Source of the DNA: Clostridia bacterium
GTDB taxonomy: Bacteria; Bacillota; Clostridia; Oscillospirales; CAG-272
NCBI GenBank assembly: GCA_017399145.1
Contig: JAFQEG010000023.1
Span: forward strand, 1 to 64,000
Direction of reading: 5' to 3'
DNA: 64,000 nt
The position numbers and the translations under genes are program-made. Below the pieces are notes generated by a model that was given only the letters and a program-made list of their open reading frames with translations, was not told the origin of the DNA and made no database searches. Below, piece after piece: positions 35,436-44,283 of this stretch; the first letter of the stretch is position 1, and each line of letters opens with the position of its first letter.

Positions 35436-36620
35436 TTAATAATTTTCGCCCTTTTTCTTGTTACGGCTTGCCCAACCATCATGGTTGGATTGAAATTCTC
35501 TTGCAATTCCTAAAGCACCCTGTGGTACATCGTCTGTAATTGTTGACCCTGCACCGACAAATGCATTCATACCTATATTGATAGGTGAAATTAGAGTAGA
35601 GTTGCTACCAACAACTGCGCCCATTCCTATCTTTACACGACGGTCCTTTGATTTGCCCTCGAAGTCAACGGTAACTACACCGCTACCTATTAAGCATCTT
35701 CTTTCTACGTCAGTGTAGGAAAGGACACAATGTGAGGAGATGATAGATCCTGTGCTAATTGTTGTGCCTCTTAATTCACAGAAGGCCCCAACGATTGCCT
35801 CGGTAAGTATATGACATTTATCTGTAAGCTGAGAATAAGGACCAACCTTTGCATTGTGCTCGATTGTTGAATTTACAATAGTTGATTGAATAACCTGTGC
35901 GCCCTCGCCAATCTCAGACCCTTCAATTGTGGTATTAGGACCAATAACTGCATTGTCGCCAATCTTAGACCCGTCCTTGATTACTGACCCCGTTAGCAAT
36001 TTAACACCACGATGGATTTCAGTTACAGGGGAAACCACAATGCCGTCCCTTGACTCAATTTCAACGCCACTCATAATTAGATAATCTAGCATTTCGTGGC
36101 GATACGTGTCTATTTTCTTGTAAAATTCAAGCTTTGTAGTAGGCACGGATTTTTCGCTATCTGCAAAGTGAGATGGGTAGGTTTTAGCGCCACTCTCATT
36201 CATTCTAGCAACAAAGCCTGCGCAAGAGGTAATTTCACCCTCGGTAAGCATTTTTCCTTGTCCTACTGCTAGGTAAAGGCTTCTTAGACTACCAACGGTT
36301 GAATAACCAACGTCGCACTTAACAACGTAGTCGATAGCACCCTCAATATCCTTACCGCTTGCAAGAAAGGCAAGAGGTGAGGCAAAAATAACAATGTCAT
36401 CAAAGGAAGGGGTAATGCTAGTTTTAGTATTTGGAATTTCACAAGCAGAGGCACGGACAAATTCAACGTCTAAGCCAAGCTTGTTTGATGCGTCCTTTAT
36501 TTTTCTGTAGGTATGCTCGTAAATTGGTGAGCCAAAAACAAGAGTTTTCTTGCCCTCAGGCAAGTAAGCAACGGGGTCAAGGTCACAAATTACCATATAT
36601 AATTTCTTTGAATCGCTCAT
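35436..36620 (-). CDS. GlmU-like protein with degenerate nucleotidyltransferase half
   Basis: A 394-residue homologue of the bifunctional N-acetylglucosamine-1-phosphate uridyltransferase. The C-terminal left-handed beta-helix is clear: hexapeptide repeats from residue 200, MLDYLIMSGVEI before it and the GlmU-like end GALGIAREFQSNHDGW. The N-terminal half is only about 175 residues instead of about 230, and where GlmU has LAAGxGTRM it reads VICDLDPVAYLP, so UDP-sugar synthesis is probably lost. Expected acetyl-transfer residues also look altered. The true start is the ATG at 36620 with AAGGAGG; a 14-codon longer frame lacks an RBS. It may be a regulator or an acyltransferase. Confidence 0.75.
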   Translation of the reverse strand: MSDSKKLYMVICDLDPVAYLPEGKKTLVFGSPIYEHTYRKIKDASNKLGLDVEFVRASACEIPNTKTSITPSFDDIVIFASPLAFLASGKDIEGAIDYVVKCDVGYSTVGSLRSLYLAVGQGKMLTEGEITSCAGFVARMNESGAKTYPSHFADSEKSVPTTKLEFYKKIDTYRHEMLDYLIMSGVEIESRDGIVVSPVTEIHRGVKLLTGSVIKDGSKIGDNAVIGPNTTIEGSEIGEGAQVIQSTIVNSTIEHNAKVGPYSQLTDKCHILTEAIVGAFCELRGTTISTGSIISSHCVLSYTDVERRCLIGSGVVTVDFEGKSKDRRVKIGMGAVVGSNSTLISPINIGMNAFVGAGSTITDDVPQGALGIAREFQSNHDGWASRNKKKGENY

Positions 36621-36676
36621 AGAAAATGCCTCCTTTTTTATGTTAAATCCTTTAACTTGCATATTTAACCATTATG

Positions 36677-36705
36677 AGTATATCACAAAAGATTTATTTA
36701 TGCAA
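36677..36705 (-). promoter_or_regulatory. Promoter of the glmU-like/pth transcript
   Basis: On the minus strand TTGCAT (36705-36700), 17 bases, TATACT (36682-36677) with extended TGA. Confidence 0.8.
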
Positions 36706-36725
36706 GTACAAATATTTAAAACTAC

Positions 36726-36754
36726 TTTACAAAATTATAAAAATATGTTAAAAT
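36726..36754 (+). promoter_or_regulatory. Promoter of gdpP
   Basis: TTTACA (36726-36731), 17 bases, TAAAAT (36749-36754) with extended TGT. It lies back to back with the glmU-like promoter. Confidence 0.75.
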
Positions 36755-36802
36755 GTTATTTACTATGAAAAGTTATAAATAAAAAAGGAGGTCGCTGTAT
36801 AT

Positions 36803-38818
36803 ATGAAAAATCCATACAAAAGAAAAATTGACTTCAAAAAAATAGCCTTTCGTATTTTAACACCTATTCTTGCATTTTCAATTATGCTTGTAGAGGTAAT
36901 TTTAATAAACAAATTCCCACATAATGCCCTTTTATTCGGTATTCTTGGGCTTGTGCTTTTTGTTTTGCTATTTGCAGGACTTGTTGTCCTTGGTGTGTAT
37001 CTTGGCAAAAAGGCAAGGTCTAGCACGCAGATAAGAATTGAGGACATAGTTTACGACAAAATCAACGTAAATGATGAGCCTTGCCTAATGTGTACGCAGG
37101 ACGGACGTATTCTTTGGGCTAACAAGTTTGTGCGTAAGACACTAAACCAAGAAAGGGTTGTTGGGCTTAACGCACAAAAGCTTTTCAAGTACACTCTTTT
37201 GGAAAATAGACAGCCTAAGGAAAAGTATCCTGATTTTGCCGAGTTTGACGGTGAGAAGTATTTCGTTGAGGAAGCTACCATAAATTACGGAAACGAGGTA
37301 AACGTTTTGCTTACCTTTAGAAACGTAACCGAGTTAATTGGACTTAGGACCTTTGTTAAGAATAAGGAAAAGGTTGTTGCCTACGTTATTATCGACAACA
37401 TTGACGAGCTATTAAGATTTGAGCAGGATAGATATCGTGAAATCTCTGCTAAAATCGAGAGTATTCTTCGTAACTGGTGTGATTCTGTAAACGGATTTTT
37501 AAGAGAGTACGAAAAGGATAAGTACATCTTTATTTTCGATAGCGAAAATCTTGATACCTTTGTTGAGGCAAAGTTTAACGTGCTTGACAAGGTAAGAGAA
37601 ATTAAGGTAGGCAAGAGCAATATTCCTGTTACCCTTTCTATGGGTGTTGCGTTAGTTGACGGCACTATGGGTGAAAAGGAAAGAGTTGCACAGCAAGCCC
37701 TCGATATGGCACTTCAACGTGGTGGTGACCAAGCAGCTGTTAAGATTGGCGAAAAGGTTTCCTTCTATGGTGGACTTGTAAACTCTATTCAAAATAGAAT
37801 TAAGGTTAGGTCCCGTGTTATCGCAAACCAGCTTGTAAATCGTATTAACAATGCAGGCAATGTACTTGTTATGGGTCACAAGTCCCCTGACTATGACGCA
37901 ATTGGCGCATCTGTTGGTATTGCAAGGCTTGCTATGATGTACAAAAAGAAGGTTAATATTGTAACCGACCTAAAGGATTCAAACGTAAAGAGATGCTTTA
38001 ATCACTTTGCTCATTATGAAAACCTCAAGGGTGTGTTTGTAGATTCCTCTAAGGCGTTTAACCTAGTAAGGACTGACACGCTTTTGGTAATTGTTGACGT
38101 AAATAACGTGGCAATGTTTGAGTCAAAGGACCTTGCAAGAATGGTTGATGATATTATCATTATCGACCACCACCGTAAAACTGCAGAGTTTGAAAAGAAG
38201 CCTGTCCTTGATTATATCGAGCCTAGCGCATCAAGTGCTAGTGAAATTGTAGCTGAATTGCTAGAGCAGGTTGTACCTGTTGATTTCTTAACGCCTACTG
38301 ATGCAGATATGCTATATTCGGGAATTGTGCTTGATACTAAAAACTTTACAAAGGGTGCTGGTACAAAAACCTATTCTGCGGCTATGTATCTAAGAGATAT
38401 AGGCGCTCAATATGAAAGAATTCAAGGTCTATTCAAGACAAATCTTGATGACTATAAAAAGGAAATTAAGTTTGCTGAAAGAATTGATATTTATCGCAAT
38501 TGCTTTGCGATTGCAATAAACGAATCTGGTAAGGATTCACAGGATAGAATTATGGCTGCTAAGATAGCTGACAATATGCTTTCCCTTGAGGGTGTTGCCG
38601 CTAGCTTTGCACTTGTTAAAATTGGTAATACGGTTGCAATCTCTGCAAGGTCAAATGGCTCTGTAAACGTTCAGCTTATCCTTGAGGAAATGAACGGTGG
38701 TGGCCGTTACGACGCAGCGGGTGCACAGGTTACCTTGAGTGAAAAGGAATCCACACTCCAACAGGTGCTCAACCGTCTTAAGCAGGCAATTGATAATAAG
38801 GTTAGTTTAGATGATTAA
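36803..38818 (+). CDS. gdpP: Cyclic-di-AMP phosphodiesterase GdpP
   Basis: A 671-residue membrane enzyme. Two transmembrane helices (residues 15-70) are followed by a PAS-like sensor (90-180), a degenerate GGDEF domain (190-320) and the DHH/DHHA1 phosphodiesterase (345-665). Active-site marks are [12 protein letters not shown] near 360, the DHH triad at 455-457 and [11 protein letters not shown] near 633. It hydrolyses c-di-AMP to pApA and so controls osmolyte and wall homeostasis. It is followed 11 bases later by rplI and then dnaB, the order also seen in Bacillus (yybT-rplI-dnaC). Confidence 0.95.
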   Translation: MKNPYKRKIDFKKIAFRILTPILAFSIMLVEVILINKFPHNALLFGILGLVLFVLLFAGLVVLGVYLGKKARSSTQIRIEDIVYDKINVNDEPCLMCTQDGRILWANKFVRKTLNQERVVGLNAQKLFKYTLLENRQPKEKYPDFAEFDGEKYFVEEATINYGNEVNVLLTFRNVTELIGLRTFVKNKEKVVAYVIIDNIDELLRFEQDRYREISAKIESILRNWCDSVNGFLREYEKDKYIFIFDSENLDTFVEAKFNVLDKVREIKVGKSNIPVTLSMGVALVDGTMGEKERVAQQALDMALQRGGDQAAVKIGEKVSFYGGLVNSIQNRIKVRSRVIANQLVNRINNAGNVLVMGHKSPDYDAIGASVGIARLAMMYKKKVNIVTDLKDSNVKRCFNHFAHYENLKGVFVDSSKAFNLVRTDTLLVIVDVNNVAMFESKDLARMVDDIIIIDHHRKTAEFEKKPVLDYIEPSASSASEIVAELLEQVVPVDFLTPTDADMLYSGIVLDTKNFTKGAGTKTYSAAMYLRDIGAQYERIQGLFKTNLDDYKKEIKFAERIDIYRNCFAIAINESGKDSQDRIMAAKIADNMLSLEGVAASFALVKIGNTVAISARSNGSVNVQLILEEMNGGGRYDAAGAQVTLSEKESTLQQVLNRLKQAIDNKVSLDD

Positions 38819-38829
38819 GGAGATTAAAA

Positions 38830-39276
38830 ATGAAGGTTGTGCTTTTACAGGACGTTAAGTCCCAAGGTAAGAAAAATCAAATTATCGACGTTAGCGAGGG
38901 CTATGCAAGAAACTTTCTTTTCCCAAGAAAGCTTGCAATTGTAGCTGATGCTAAGGCTATCAATGACGTTAAAAGTAAGGAAAGCTCAGATAAGCACCGT
39001 AAGGACGTAGAAAAGGCAGAGGCTAAATCACTTGCTGAAAAAATTTCTGCTTGCAAGGTTGAAATTAAGGCAGAGGCAGGCAATGAGGGCAGATTCTACG
39101 GCGCTATTACCACAAAGGATGTTGCCGAGGCGCTTAAGGGTCAATGTGGAATTGAGGTTGACAAGAGAAAAATTCAGCTTGACAATCCAATTAAAGCATT
39201 CGGCACCTACCTACTTGAGGTAAAGGTTTACCCTGAGATAACTGCAAAGCTTTCTGTTTCAGTAGTGGAGAAGTAA
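38830..39276 (+). CDS. rplI: Ribosomal protein L9
   Basis: 148 residues, the normal L9 length. The N-terminal domain starts [18 protein letters not shown] and continues with the [13 protein letters not shown] signature (residues 27-39); the long connecting helix and the C-terminal rRNA-binding domain ([16 protein letters not shown] near 86) are intact. It lies between gdpP and dnaB with very short spacers and is probably cotranscribed with both. Confidence 0.97.
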   Translation: MKVVLLQDVKSQGKKNQIIDVSEGYARNFLFPRKLAIVADAKAINDVKSKESSDKHRKDVEKAEAKSLAEKISACKVEIKAEAGNEGRFYGAITTKDVAEALKGQCGIEVDKRKIQLDNPIKAFGTYLLEVKVYPEITAKLSVSVVEK

Positions 39277-39277
39277 T

Positions 39278-40636
39278 ATGGACTCACTACAAAGAAAAAT
39301 GCCCTATTCTGTTGATGCAGAGCAGGCAGTTTTAGGCTGTATTATTGCAGACCCCGAGGTGTGCTACGAGATAGCAAGTCAAAGCTTAAAGCCCAAGGAC
39401 TTCTACGTTGAGGACCACCAAAGAATTTATGAAACTATTGTTGATTTAAAGAGTGACAACAAGGCAGTTGACAATATTGCCGTAATTAATGCTATCGTTA
39501 CCTCTGGTATTTATAGTGACGAAAGCGCAGCTCACTCATATATTCAGCTTTTGGTTGATATTGTGCCTACGACTGCAAATATTAGGGACTACGTTAAAAT
39601 TGTTTATGATAAAAGCGTTTTAAGAAGACTTATTGAGGCATCACAAGAGATTGAAAGAGACGCATACGAGGAAAACGATACCGTTGAAAACCTTGTTGAC
39701 GTGGCTGAGCAAAGAATTTTTGAAATCGCTGAAAGAAATGAAAGACGTGACTTTGTTCACATAAGAGACGTGCTTGTTGAGGTTTGCGAAAACCTTAAGG
39801 AGCTAAAGGAAAACCCAGGCGAGGGCAAGGGCACACCCTGTGGCTTTAAGGACCTTGACAATCTTATTGTCGGTCTTGGCAGAGGTGAGTTAATTATCGT
39901 TGGTGCTCGTCCTGGTGTTGGTAAAACTGCATTCTGTCTTAACATAGGCGCAAACGTTGCTAAAAAATCAAAGCAGGCAGTTTGTATTTTCTCCCTTGAA
40001 ATGCCTAATCAAGCGCTAGTTTCAAGAATTTTGTCCTCTGAGGCGCTAATTGATGCAACTAAGCTTCGTACAGGACAATTAGAGGAAAAGGATTGGGATA
40101 GCCTAGCCTATGCATCTGCAAATCTATCCGAAACAAACATATATATTGATGATACCTCTAATATTACTATAAATGCAATGAAGTCCAAGCTTCGCAGAAT
40201 TAAAAATCTTGGACTTGTAATAGTTGACTACTTACAGCTTATGCAATCCGATAAGCTACGTAAGGACGGGTCCCGTGTAAACGAGGTTTCCGACCTTACA
40301 AGAGGTCTTAAGCTATTGGCACTTGAATTAAACGTGCCTGTTATTACATGCTCACAGCTAGGACGTGCATCGGAAAAGGAAAAGGAAAAGAGAAAGCCTA
40401 TGCTTTCCGACCTTCGTGAATCGGGCTCAATCGAGCAGGACGCGGACAAGGTTATATTCCTCTCTCGTGACTACTACGGAGAGGACCCTGAAAAGGCTCA
40501 CCTAGTTGACGTCATCGTTGCTAAAAACCGTCAGGGTGGTACAGGTACAGTCCAAATGGGCTGGACCGGTGAATTTACTAAGTTCTCAAGCCTAGAAAAG
40601 AATATGGGAACCGGAGATGGAGGATATTATGGCTAA
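39278..40636 (+). CDS. dnaB: Replicative DNA helicase DnaB
   Basis: A 452-residue hexameric helicase (DnaC in Bacillus naming). The N-terminal primase-binding domain begins MPYSVDAEQAVLGCII; the RecA-like motor has Walker A GARPGVGKT near residue 209, Walker B LGLVIVDYLQLM near 312 and the arginine-finger region RGLKLLALELNVPV plus SDLRESGSIEQDAD near 385. Full length, no intein. It starts one base after rplI and overlaps the DUF1292 gene by eight bases. Confidence 0.97.
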   Translation: MDSLQRKMPYSVDAEQAVLGCIIADPEVCYEIASQSLKPKDFYVEDHQRIYETIVDLKSDNKAVDNIAVINAIVTSGIYSDESAAHSYIQLLVDIVPTTANIRDYVKIVYDKSVLRRLIEASQEIERDAYEENDTVENLVDVAEQRIFEIAERNERRDFVHIRDVLVEVCENLKELKENPGEGKGTPCGFKDLDNLIVGLGRGELIIVGARPGVGKTAFCLNIGANVAKKSKQAVCIFSLEMPNQALVSRILSSEALIDATKLRTGQLEEKDWDSLAYASANLSETNIYIDDTSNITINAMKSKLRRIKNLGLVIVDYLQLMQSDKLRKDGSRVNEVSDLTRGLKLLALELNVPVITCSQLGRASEKEKEKRKPMLSDLRESGSIEQDADKVIFLSRDYYGEDPEKAHLVDVIVAKNRQGGTGTVQMGWTGEFTKFSSLEKNMGTGDGGYYG

Positions 40637-40937
40637 TAAAGAAAAGAATGAAAGATTTGTTGACAAGCTTTTTGACGACAATAACTTTGAATCAATATTT
40701 ATAAAGGATAACAACGGCAAGGAAATTGAGTTTGACCAGGTTGCCCTAGTAGATTACGAGGGAAATTACTACGCAATCCTTATGCCTCTTACAAAGCTAG
40801 AGGGCGTTGAGGAGGACGAGGTGCTTATTTTCCGTATCGACGAGGAAAAGGATTGCCTTGTTTACCTTGAGGACGAAAAAATCGCAAATGAGGTAATGGA
40901 TGTCCTAATGACAGACGACGGCGAGGACGAGGAGTAG
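40629..40937 (+). CDS. DUF1292-family protein
   Basis: A 102-residue acidic protein of the DUF1292 family, recognised by the strand pattern EFDQVALVDYEGNYYAIL...EVLIFRIDEEKD...VYLEDEKIANEVMDVL. Function unknown; members are common in Bacillota, often near alaS, yqgF or dnaB. An ATG four codons upstream also opens the frame, but GGAGG lies between the two ATGs, so 40629 is the start. It overlaps the dnaB end and is followed by hairpin array E. Confidence 0.85.
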   Translation: MANKEKNERFVDKLFDDNNFESIFIKDNNGKEIEFDQVALVDYEGNYYAILMPLTKLEGVEEDEVLIFRIDEEKDCLVYLEDEKIANEVMDVLMTDDGEDEE

Positions 40938-40939
40938 GA

Positions 40940-41115
40940 TACACAACTTTGTTGTGATGATATACACGATTTGCGTGATGATATGCACTACCTGTGGTAG
41001 TGGTGATATACAACCTAAAGGTTGATGATATACACGCTTTGCGTGATGATATGCACTACCTGCGGTAGTGGTGATATACAACCTAAGGGTTGATGATATA
41101 CACGATTTGCGTGAT
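40940..41115 (+). repeat. Mini-hairpin array E (linker GATGATATAC)
   Basis: Eight tandem hairpins with linker GATGATATAC or GATGATATGC. Stems include ACAAC/GTTGT, CACG/CGTG, CACTACC/GGTAGTG and CAACC/GGTTG. A three-hairpin block is repeated, and copies differ inside loops (CACGATTTGCGTG versus CACGCTTTGCGTG; ACCTGTGGT versus ACCTGCGGT) while the stems are kept. Confidence 0.8.
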
Positions 41116-41128
41116 TGAAGTAAGAGAG

Positions 41129-41155
41129 GAACAGATGCTTTTGTATCTGTTCTTT
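41129..41155 (+). terminator. Terminator-like hairpin before ygiQ
   Basis: GAACAGAT and ATCTGTTC flank an eight-base loop, followed by a short T run; it may end the gdpP-rplI-dnaB-DUF1292 transcript. Confidence 0.6.
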
Positions 41156-41173
41156 CATTAAGAAGGGGAAAAT

Positions 41174-43123
41174 ATGTCAAATAAGGGCTTTTTGCCAATA
41201 ACAAAAGAGGAGTGCGATTCTCTTGGGTGGGGTGTGCCGGATTTTGTTTACGTAAGTGGTGATGCTTACGTGGACCACCCGTCCTTTGGTACTGCTATAA
41301 TTACAAGAGTTTTAGAAAATGCAGGCTTTAAGGTTGCAGTTTTGGCACAGCCTGATTACAAAAGCGCTGAGGATTTCAAAAGATTCGGTAAGCCTCGCTT
41401 AGGCTTTCTTGTAAGCGCAGGTAACATTGACTCAATGGTTGCCCACTATACAGTATCTAAAAAGAAGAGAAGCTACGACTATTATTCAGCAGGGGGCAAA
41501 ATGGGTAAGCGACCCGACCGTGCTGTTATAGTTTACTCAAACAGAATAAGAGAGGCATACGGAGACGTGCCTATTATCCTAGGGGGCCTTGAGGCATCAC
41601 TTCGTCGCTTTGCTCACTATGATTATTGGGACAATAAAATAAGAAGGAGTATTCTTGTCGATAGCCGAGCAGATATTTTAACCTACGGTATGGGCGAGTC
41701 CATCATTTTAAAGATAGCTAAGCTACTTGACAAGGGTGTGCCTATCAAGAAAATCCGTGGTGAGAGGGGCTGTGTCTATCTCTGCAAAAGAGAGGACGAG
41801 GTGCCCTTTGAGGTAGGGGCAGAGCTTGATTTTAATAAAATCAAGGAAAGCAAAGAGGAATATGCCCGTGCCTTTGGTATTCAATATAAAAATCAAGATG
41901 CCATAAGTGGCAAGGCAATCGTTGAATATTACGACAACAAAAAGCTAGTGCAAAACCCACCAGCCTACCCTCTTGAAAGAGAGGAGCTTGACAAGGTTTA
42001 TGCGCTTCCATATATGAGAAATTACCACCCTGTGTATGAAAAAGAGGGTGGAGTACCTGCAATTGCCGAGGTAAAATTCTCAATTACACACAATCGTGGT
42101 TGCTTTGGCGCTTGTAATTTCTGCGCCCTTGCATTCCACCAAGGACGACAGGTAAGGTCAAGAAGCATTGAGTCCGTTGTTAATGAGGCTAAGCTTATTA
42201 CACAGATGAGTGATTTTAAGGGCTACATTCACGATATAGGTGGACCAACGGCTAATTTTAGATACCCTGCCTGTGATAAACAGCTAAAGAGTGGTGTTTG
42301 TACAAATAGAAAGTGCCTTGTGCCAACGCCTTGCCCTAACCTAAAGGCAGACCACACGGAATACATAGAGCTTTTGAAACGAGTTGAGGAATTACCCAAG
42401 GTAAAGAAGGTGTTTATTCGCTCAGGCATTCGCTTTGACTATATGATGTGCGACAAGAGTGATGCATTCTTTAAAAAGCTAGTCCGTGACCACGTAAGTG
42501 GTCAATTAAAGGTAGCGCCCGAGCATTGCTCAAGCGTGGTTTTGAAGCATATGGGTAAGCCAGATATTTCCGTGTATAATAAATTTAAGGAAAAGTATTT
42601 TAAGCTATCAAGCCAATGTGGACTTGAGCAATATCTAGTGCCATATCTTATGTCCTCTCACCCCGGTAGTACGATTGAGGACGCAATCGACCTAGCCCTT
42701 TATCTAAAGGAGCAAGGGTTAAATCCCGAGCAGGTACAGGATTTTTATCCTACACCGGGCACAGCCTCGACGGTTATGTACTATACCGGTATAAATCCAC
42801 TTGATAACAAGCGAGTTTATGTGCCGAGCGACTACCGAGAAAAGCTAATGCAAAGGGCACTTTTACAGTACAAAAAGCCTGAAAATAGAAACCTTGTAAG
42901 AGAGGCACTAACAAAGGCAGGTAGAGAGGACCTAATTGGCTTTGACGGAAAATGCCTTGTAAAGCCAGATTTAAGAGTTGGCTCTGACTACCTAAAAAAT
43001 CAAGATAAAAAATCAAAAAATGGAAAAAATCAAAGGGTCTCAAGGGAAAAATCACAACAAAAAAGGGGACCCTCAAAAAGGCAAAAAACAGACAAAAACA
43101 GACACTCCCCCAAGAAAAAGTAA
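41174..43123 (+). CDS. YgiQ-family radical SAM protein
   Basis: A 649-residue protein of the YgiQ family. The N-terminal cobalamin-like domain (residues 10-200) contains YVDHPSFGTAII; the radical SAM 4Fe-4S motif is in GCFGACNFCAL (CxxxCxxC) near residue 315. The DUF3362 C-terminal region starts near 520 with QDFYPTPGTASTVMYYTG, and the last 45 residues are a lysine-rich low-complexity tail. The biochemical role is unknown; some radical SAM proteins of this kind modify RNA or protein. Start ATG with AAGGGGA. Confidence 0.9.
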   Translation: MSNKGFLPITKEECDSLGWGVPDFVYVSGDAYVDHPSFGTAIITRVLENAGFKVAVLAQPDYKSAEDFKRFGKPRLGFLVSAGNIDSMVAHYTVSKKKRSYDYYSAGGKMGKRPDRAVIVYSNRIREAYGDVPIILGGLEASLRRFAHYDYWDNKIRRSILVDSRADILTYGMGESIILKIAKLLDKGVPIKKIRGERGCVYLCKREDEVPFEVGAELDFNKIKESKEEYARAFGIQYKNQDAISGKAIVEYYDNKKLVQNPPAYPLEREELDKVYALPYMRNYHPVYEKEGGVPAIAEVKFSITHNRGCFGACNFCALAFHQGRQVRSRSIESVVNEAKLITQMSDFKGYIHDIGGPTANFRYPACDKQLKSGVCTNRKCLVPTPCPNLKADHTEYIELLKRVEELPKVKKVFIRSGIRFDYMMCDKSDAFFKKLVRDHVSGQLKVAPEHCSSVVLKHMGKPDISVYNKFKEKYFKLSSQCGLEQYLVPYLMSSHPGSTIEDAIDLALYLKEQGLNPEQVQDFYPTPGTASTVMYYTGINPLDNKRVYVPSDYREKLMQRALLQYKKPENRNLVREALTKAGREDLIGFDGKCLVKPDLRVGSDYLKNQDKKSKNGKNQRVSREKSQQKRGPSKRQKTDKNRHSPKKK

Positions 43124-43185
43124 GCTTTTGACTGGGAAATAGGGTGGGCGAGGCATCAAAATTCGGCTTTTGTAGAAAAAAAGTC

Positions 43186-43214
43186 TTGACAAACTCCCCC
43201 CTTATGTGTATAAT
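43186..43214 (+). promoter_or_regulatory. Consensus promoter of rpmH
   Basis: TTGACA (43186-43191), 17 bases, TATAAT (43209-43214): an exact sigma-A consensus, fitting the high demand for L34. Confidence 0.95.
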
Positions 43215-43302
43215 ATTACTTGTCTTAAAACACAACAAAGAAATTGTTTATCAGATTGCGTATGAAAATACGGCTTCCAATTTGAATCAAGGAGGTGCTA
43301 CT

Positions 43303-43437
43303 ATGTTAAGAACTTACCAACCAAAGAAGCGTCAAAGAAAAAAAGAGCACGGCTTCAGAAAGAGAATGAGAACCGCTGACGGTAGAAAAGTTTTGAAGAG
43401 AAGACGCGCTAAGGGCAGAGCAAGACTAACTTACTAA
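43303..43437 (+). CDS. rpmH: Ribosomal protein L34
   Basis: 44 residues, [18 protein letters not shown] at the start and [12 protein letters not shown] at the end, a standard L34. The upstream frame is longer, but AAGGAGGTG 8 bases before the ATG at 43303 decides the start. It heads the rpmH-rnpA-yidD-yidC-khpB set. dnaA, its usual divergent neighbour near oriC, is absent. Confidence 0.97.
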   Translation: MLRTYQPKKRQRKKEHGFRKRMRTADGRKVLKRRRAKGRARLTY

Positions 43438-43460
43438 TTGTTTTTTGCATGCTTTAAGTT

Positions 43461-43495
43461 CGGGACTGCTATGCAAGGCAGTCCCGCTTTTTCGT
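43461..43495 (+). terminator. Terminator of rpmH
   Basis: CGGGACTGC and GCAGTCCCG pair around a short loop, followed by CTTTTTCG. Partial read-through probably feeds rnpA. Confidence 0.8.
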
Positions 43496-43507
43496 TTTAT
43501 GGGCAGT

Positions 43508-43570
43508 GTGACCGTGCCCTAATCGGTCACTAAAAATCGTGAATGGATAAGGTGCAGAGGCTAGTCTGCA
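43508..43570 (+). promoter_or_regulatory. Structured leader of rnpA
   Basis: Two hairpins, GTGACCG/CGGTCAC (43508-43530) and TGCAGA/TCTGCA (43553-43570), lie between the rpmH terminator and rnpA. Possible processing or regulatory structures; no known RNA family recognised. Confidence 0.35.
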
Positions 43571-43591
43571 GAATTAAAGGAAGCGGTTATT

Positions 43592-43984
43592 ATGAAGCAT
43601 ATTGCAATTACTGAAAACCATTTATACTCTAAGGCATACACAAAGGGAAAGAAGCACGTGTCAAAAAGTCTAGTTGCTTACGCGCTAAAGGACTACCACG
43701 CAAAAAGACTTATGCTTGCCAATCCTAGGCATGAATATATCAATCGTGTGGGACTTACTGTTTCAAAAAAGCTTGGTGGCGCCGTTGTCCGTAACAGGAT
43801 TAAGAGAGTTTTAAGAGAGGCTTTAAGACAAGTAGAAAAGGAATATCAAGTAGAAAAGGGCTATCTTTTAGTCCTTGTAGCCCGTGCCGGCTGTGAGAAA
43901 AGGAAAAGCACAGAGGTAAAAAAGGAGCTTGAAAAATCGCTTATCCAAATTGGTCTTATTAAGACAGGACAAGCTAATACTTGA
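43592..43984 (+). CDS. rnpA: Ribonuclease P protein component
   Basis: A 130-residue basic protein that assists RNase P RNA in trimming tRNA 5' ends. It has RVGLTVSKKLGGAVVRNRIKR (about residues 50-70), including the RNR motif that contacts the RNA, and LVLVARAGCEK near 90. Position directly after rpmH is the classical one. AAAGGAAGCG serves as RBS. Confidence 0.95.
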   Translation: MKHIAITENHLYSKAYTKGKKHVSKSLVAYALKDYHAKRLMLANPRHEYINRVGLTVSKKLGGAVVRNRIKRVLREALRQVEKEYQVEKGYLLVLVARAGCEKRKSTEVKKELEKSLIQIGLIKTGQANT

Positions 43985-44025
43985 TTATAAGTATCGTAAA
44001 TTGATATTTTAGAAAAACTATTGTT

Positions 44026-44283
44026 ATGAAGAAAATTTTTACATTTCCCTTAAGGGTATATAAAAAATTTATTTCACCTCTTTTGCCACCTGCTTGTAGG
44101 TTTACCCCTACCTGCTCGGAATACGCAATTGAGGCAATTGAAAAATTTGGAGTAATTCGTGGGGGCGTGCTTGCCTCTTGGAGATTACTTCGCTGTAACC
44201 CCTGGTCAAAGGGGGGCTACGACCCTGTCCCTGAAAGGTTTACCCTTAAAAGGCAGGAGAAAAAAACAGGAGAAGATGAATAA
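44026..44283 (+). CDS. yidD: Membrane protein insertion efficiency factor YidD
   Basis: An 85-residue small amphipathic protein with the YidD pattern: [27 protein letters not shown], then [16 protein letters not shown]. The three conserved cysteines are present. It helps the YidC insertase. No good Shine-Dalgarno precedes the ATG, so it may depend on coupling. Its stop TAA overlaps the yidC start (TAATG). Confidence 0.93.
   Translation: MKKIFTFPLRVYKKFISPLLPPACRFTPTCSEYAIEAIEKFGVIRGGVLASWRLLRCNPWSKGGYDPVPERFTLKRQEKKTGEDE

Noticed and set aside
43124..43302. Possible replication origin next to rpmH
   Set aside because: No TTATCCACA-type boxes, no AT-rich unwinding region of suitable length and no dnaA gene; only a strong promoter is present.
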